Assembly (NCBI GenBank): GCA_033558025.1
Contig: JAUCEF010000004.1
Span: 2,790,001-2,854,000, forward strand
From: Phytophthora sp. 'mugwort'
Lineage: Eukaryota; Oomycota; Peronosporomycetes; Peronosporales; Peronosporaceae
Reading direction: 5' to 3'
DNA length: 64,000 nt
This document shows positions 62,742 to 64,000 of the stretch, in pieces (the first letter of the stretch is position 1; each line of letters begins with the position of its first letter). The position numbers were made by a program, and so were the translations under genes. A model generated the notes under the pieces. That model had not been told where the DNA came from. It saw only the letters and a list, made by a program, of their open reading frames with translations, and made no database searches.

Positions 62742-63230
62742 GAAACTCCAAAATGTGACTCAAAATAAGTTTCGCAAAAGTGTGACTCAAAAACAATAAA
62801 TTACCGTAAAGTTCAAAACGTGTTTTTAGATGGAGTGAACATATTGTTGTTCCAAATTCATATGTCGTTGAAGCAGCAGAGCGAAGATGGAGGTGAGCAT
62901 GCACACCTTCACCAGCACTGCGATGGACTACACGAAAACAAGCTGTCGACTCTGTTAAAGCTGAATCACTAACGGCCGTAAAAAGTGCTGTCGTGTCAAT
63001 AAGAGACGAGATTTCCGAAATCTGCGCTGCTCGAGTGAATCATGCTCCTGGATGGTTCCGCGGGTAGCCTCGGCAGCAAAGGACAGCCTTACCACTTGAG
63101 CCGTTAACACTAAAACAGCTCGGTTGTTTCGTGGCAGAATGCCATTGCGCTCCAATCACAACGGTAAATTGTTATTGATTTGAGTCACACATTTCGAAAA
63201 TTGTTTTGAGTCGCATTTCGGAATTTCGCC
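62742..63230. mobile_element. MITE with about 70-bp imperfect terminal inverted repeats
   Basis: The left end (GAAACTCCAAAATGTGACTC, on to CAATAAATTACCGT) and the reverse complement of the right end (GAAATTCCGAAATGCGACTC, on to AATTTACCGT) match over about 70 bp with scattered differences. Each TIR carries two GTGACTCAAA/TGACTCAAA motifs. No coding sequence lies between them. The target duplication was not resolved. Confidence 0.65.
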
Positions 63231-63537
63231 TTTAATATAACGTTCTGTTAATGATACCGTACTTGTACCGGTATGATGCTCTTCGCCTCCGATTTGACAT
63301 AACCCTAACCTATAACAGGTAGTGTAAAGTAACCACTGGAAATGCAGTACCGTAATCGGAATTTGTATCCGGCAGCGTAACGGTATTAAATGTTCTCGGT
63401 CAAAACAACTTCAAGTTAAGAGGCGCGACCTCCCGTCACCTCCCCATACCGTTGAAATGCAATGAAGCGGCACGTCGGAATCGAGGGGCAGCGGCGAGAC
63501 TTCTAACGAGCCTCTGGGCCTCACATTCTATTCCGCA
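63231..63537. other. Upstream region of the last gene
   Basis: Holds no coding-like frame. A CCTCCCGTCACCTCCCC stretch lies about 100 bp before the ATG at 63538. Presumed promoter and 5' UTR. Confidence 0.35.
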
Positions 63538-64000
63538 ATGAACGACAAGTTCGCGTTCCTGCAGCCATGGCGAGCGGCCATCCGCGAGTGCAAAGCTCTG
63601 CACGACAGCATCTACATCGTGGACTCGCGCGAGTTCCGAGCCTCGCAGCTGCCGGTTCACGCGTCGATACGCTGCTGGCTGACGCTGCCTAAGGGCTACG
63701 AGCAACTGGCCGGTCGGTGCTCGATCCCCGTACCGTTTCCAGCAGATGCGGCGCTTCGAGGCGACCGCGAAAGATTGCGCCGAATCCGTGAAGCTATGGA
63801 GCTGTTCAATGTGTTGGCGGCTGTGAGCAGACCGGCGTTCTTGAAGCTGATGGCGGAGGTTATTGTGGTAGCGGACAACTTCGACGACCTGTTCACGTCA
63901 CCCTATATATTTGTGTATCCAGTGTGGGAGTGTTATTTGGTGGGGACGTTGAGGTCGGACGATGTTGTAGCCCAGACGGGTGTGACGACATGGGGCCAGT
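63538..64000 (+). CDS. Hypothetical protein, 5' part, runs off the window
   Basis: From ATG 63538 the frame stays open for 154 codons to the window end: MNDKFAFLQPWRAAIRECKA, then LHDSIYIVDSREFRASQLPV, RCWLTLPKGYEQLAGRCSIP, and later SPYIFVYPVWECYLVGTLRS. Codon use is GC-rich at third positions, like the other host genes, and there are no stops, so it is very probably a real gene. No domain is recognised from this part. The mix of aromatic and hydrophobic residues near 63895-63945 could be a membrane or core segment. Confidence 0.65.
   Translation, partial: MNDKFAFLQPWRAAIRECKALHDSIYIVDSREFRASQLPVHASIRCWLTLPKGYEQLAGRCSIPVPFPADAALRGDRERLRRIREAMELFNVLAAVSRPAFLKLMAEVIVVADNFDDLFTSPYIFVYPVWECYLVGTLRSDDVVAQTGVTTWGQ

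Noticed and set aside
1..64000. CRISPR array or bacterial defence system
   Set aside because: No regularly spaced direct repeats with unique spacers were seen, and gene structure with introns is eukaryotic.

Overview
The window looks like a repeat-rich contig from an oomycete, most likely Phytophthora or a close relative. Three things point there: short GT-AG introns of 61-105 nt, a small set of compact host genes that includes flagellar (zoospore-type) components, and a dense, decayed mix of Ty3/gypsy chromoviruses, LINEs and pogo, mariner/Tc1, hAT, PIF/Harbinger and Fanzor-bearing DNA transposons. No prokaryotic operon structure, CRISPR array, rRNA or tRNA gene was recognised.

Layout. 1-9.1 kb: an inverted LTR scrap, then a decayed full-length chromovirus (572-9123) whose 3' LTR has been invaded and whose 3' end carries a coding-like antisense tract. 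9.9-15.4 kb: a decayed LINE. 15.9-17.8 kb: two head-to-head pogo-like transposase N-termini and a spliced but frameshifted copy of an oomycete repeat-domain gene. 18.5-24.9 kb: the host gene island, with a HAD-like protein, an LRRC46-like LRR protein divergent from a SPATA17-like IQ protein, a PITH-domain protein and GMP reductase. 26.6-32.9 kb: a mariner deletion derivative, a mitochondrial carrier gene, a serine-rich hypothetical gene and a TA-flanked TIR element. 34.7-39.0 kb: a fold-back structure with two 1,106-bp arms of over 99% identity. Each arm carries a C2HC zinc-finger reading frame and a histone H3 N-tail-like sequence, and the spacer contains a decayed Fanzor/TnpB-like nuclease gene. 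39.9-49.7 kb: Tc1 debris, a younger chromovirus (42211-48165) with matching 485-bp LTRs and a 5-bp target duplication but a deleted RT palm, and a third gypsy fragment. 49.7-59.7 kb: hAT, EML-like WD40, mariner, PIF/Harbinger and pogo remnants. 61.8-62.6 kb: a second mitochondrial carrier paralogue, then a MITE and the 5' part of a gene running off the window end.

How it fits together. The intact host genes are housekeeping (purine salvage, mitochondrial transport) and flagellar. They sit as small islands between layers of nested transposons. The most unusual object is the 34.7-39.0 kb fold-back: an RNA-guided-nuclease-type (Fanzor) remnant, a histone H3 tail mimic or capture, and arrays of a 29-bp palindromic terminal motif in one structure. 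All identifications come from reading the sequence and remembered family motifs; no database search was run.
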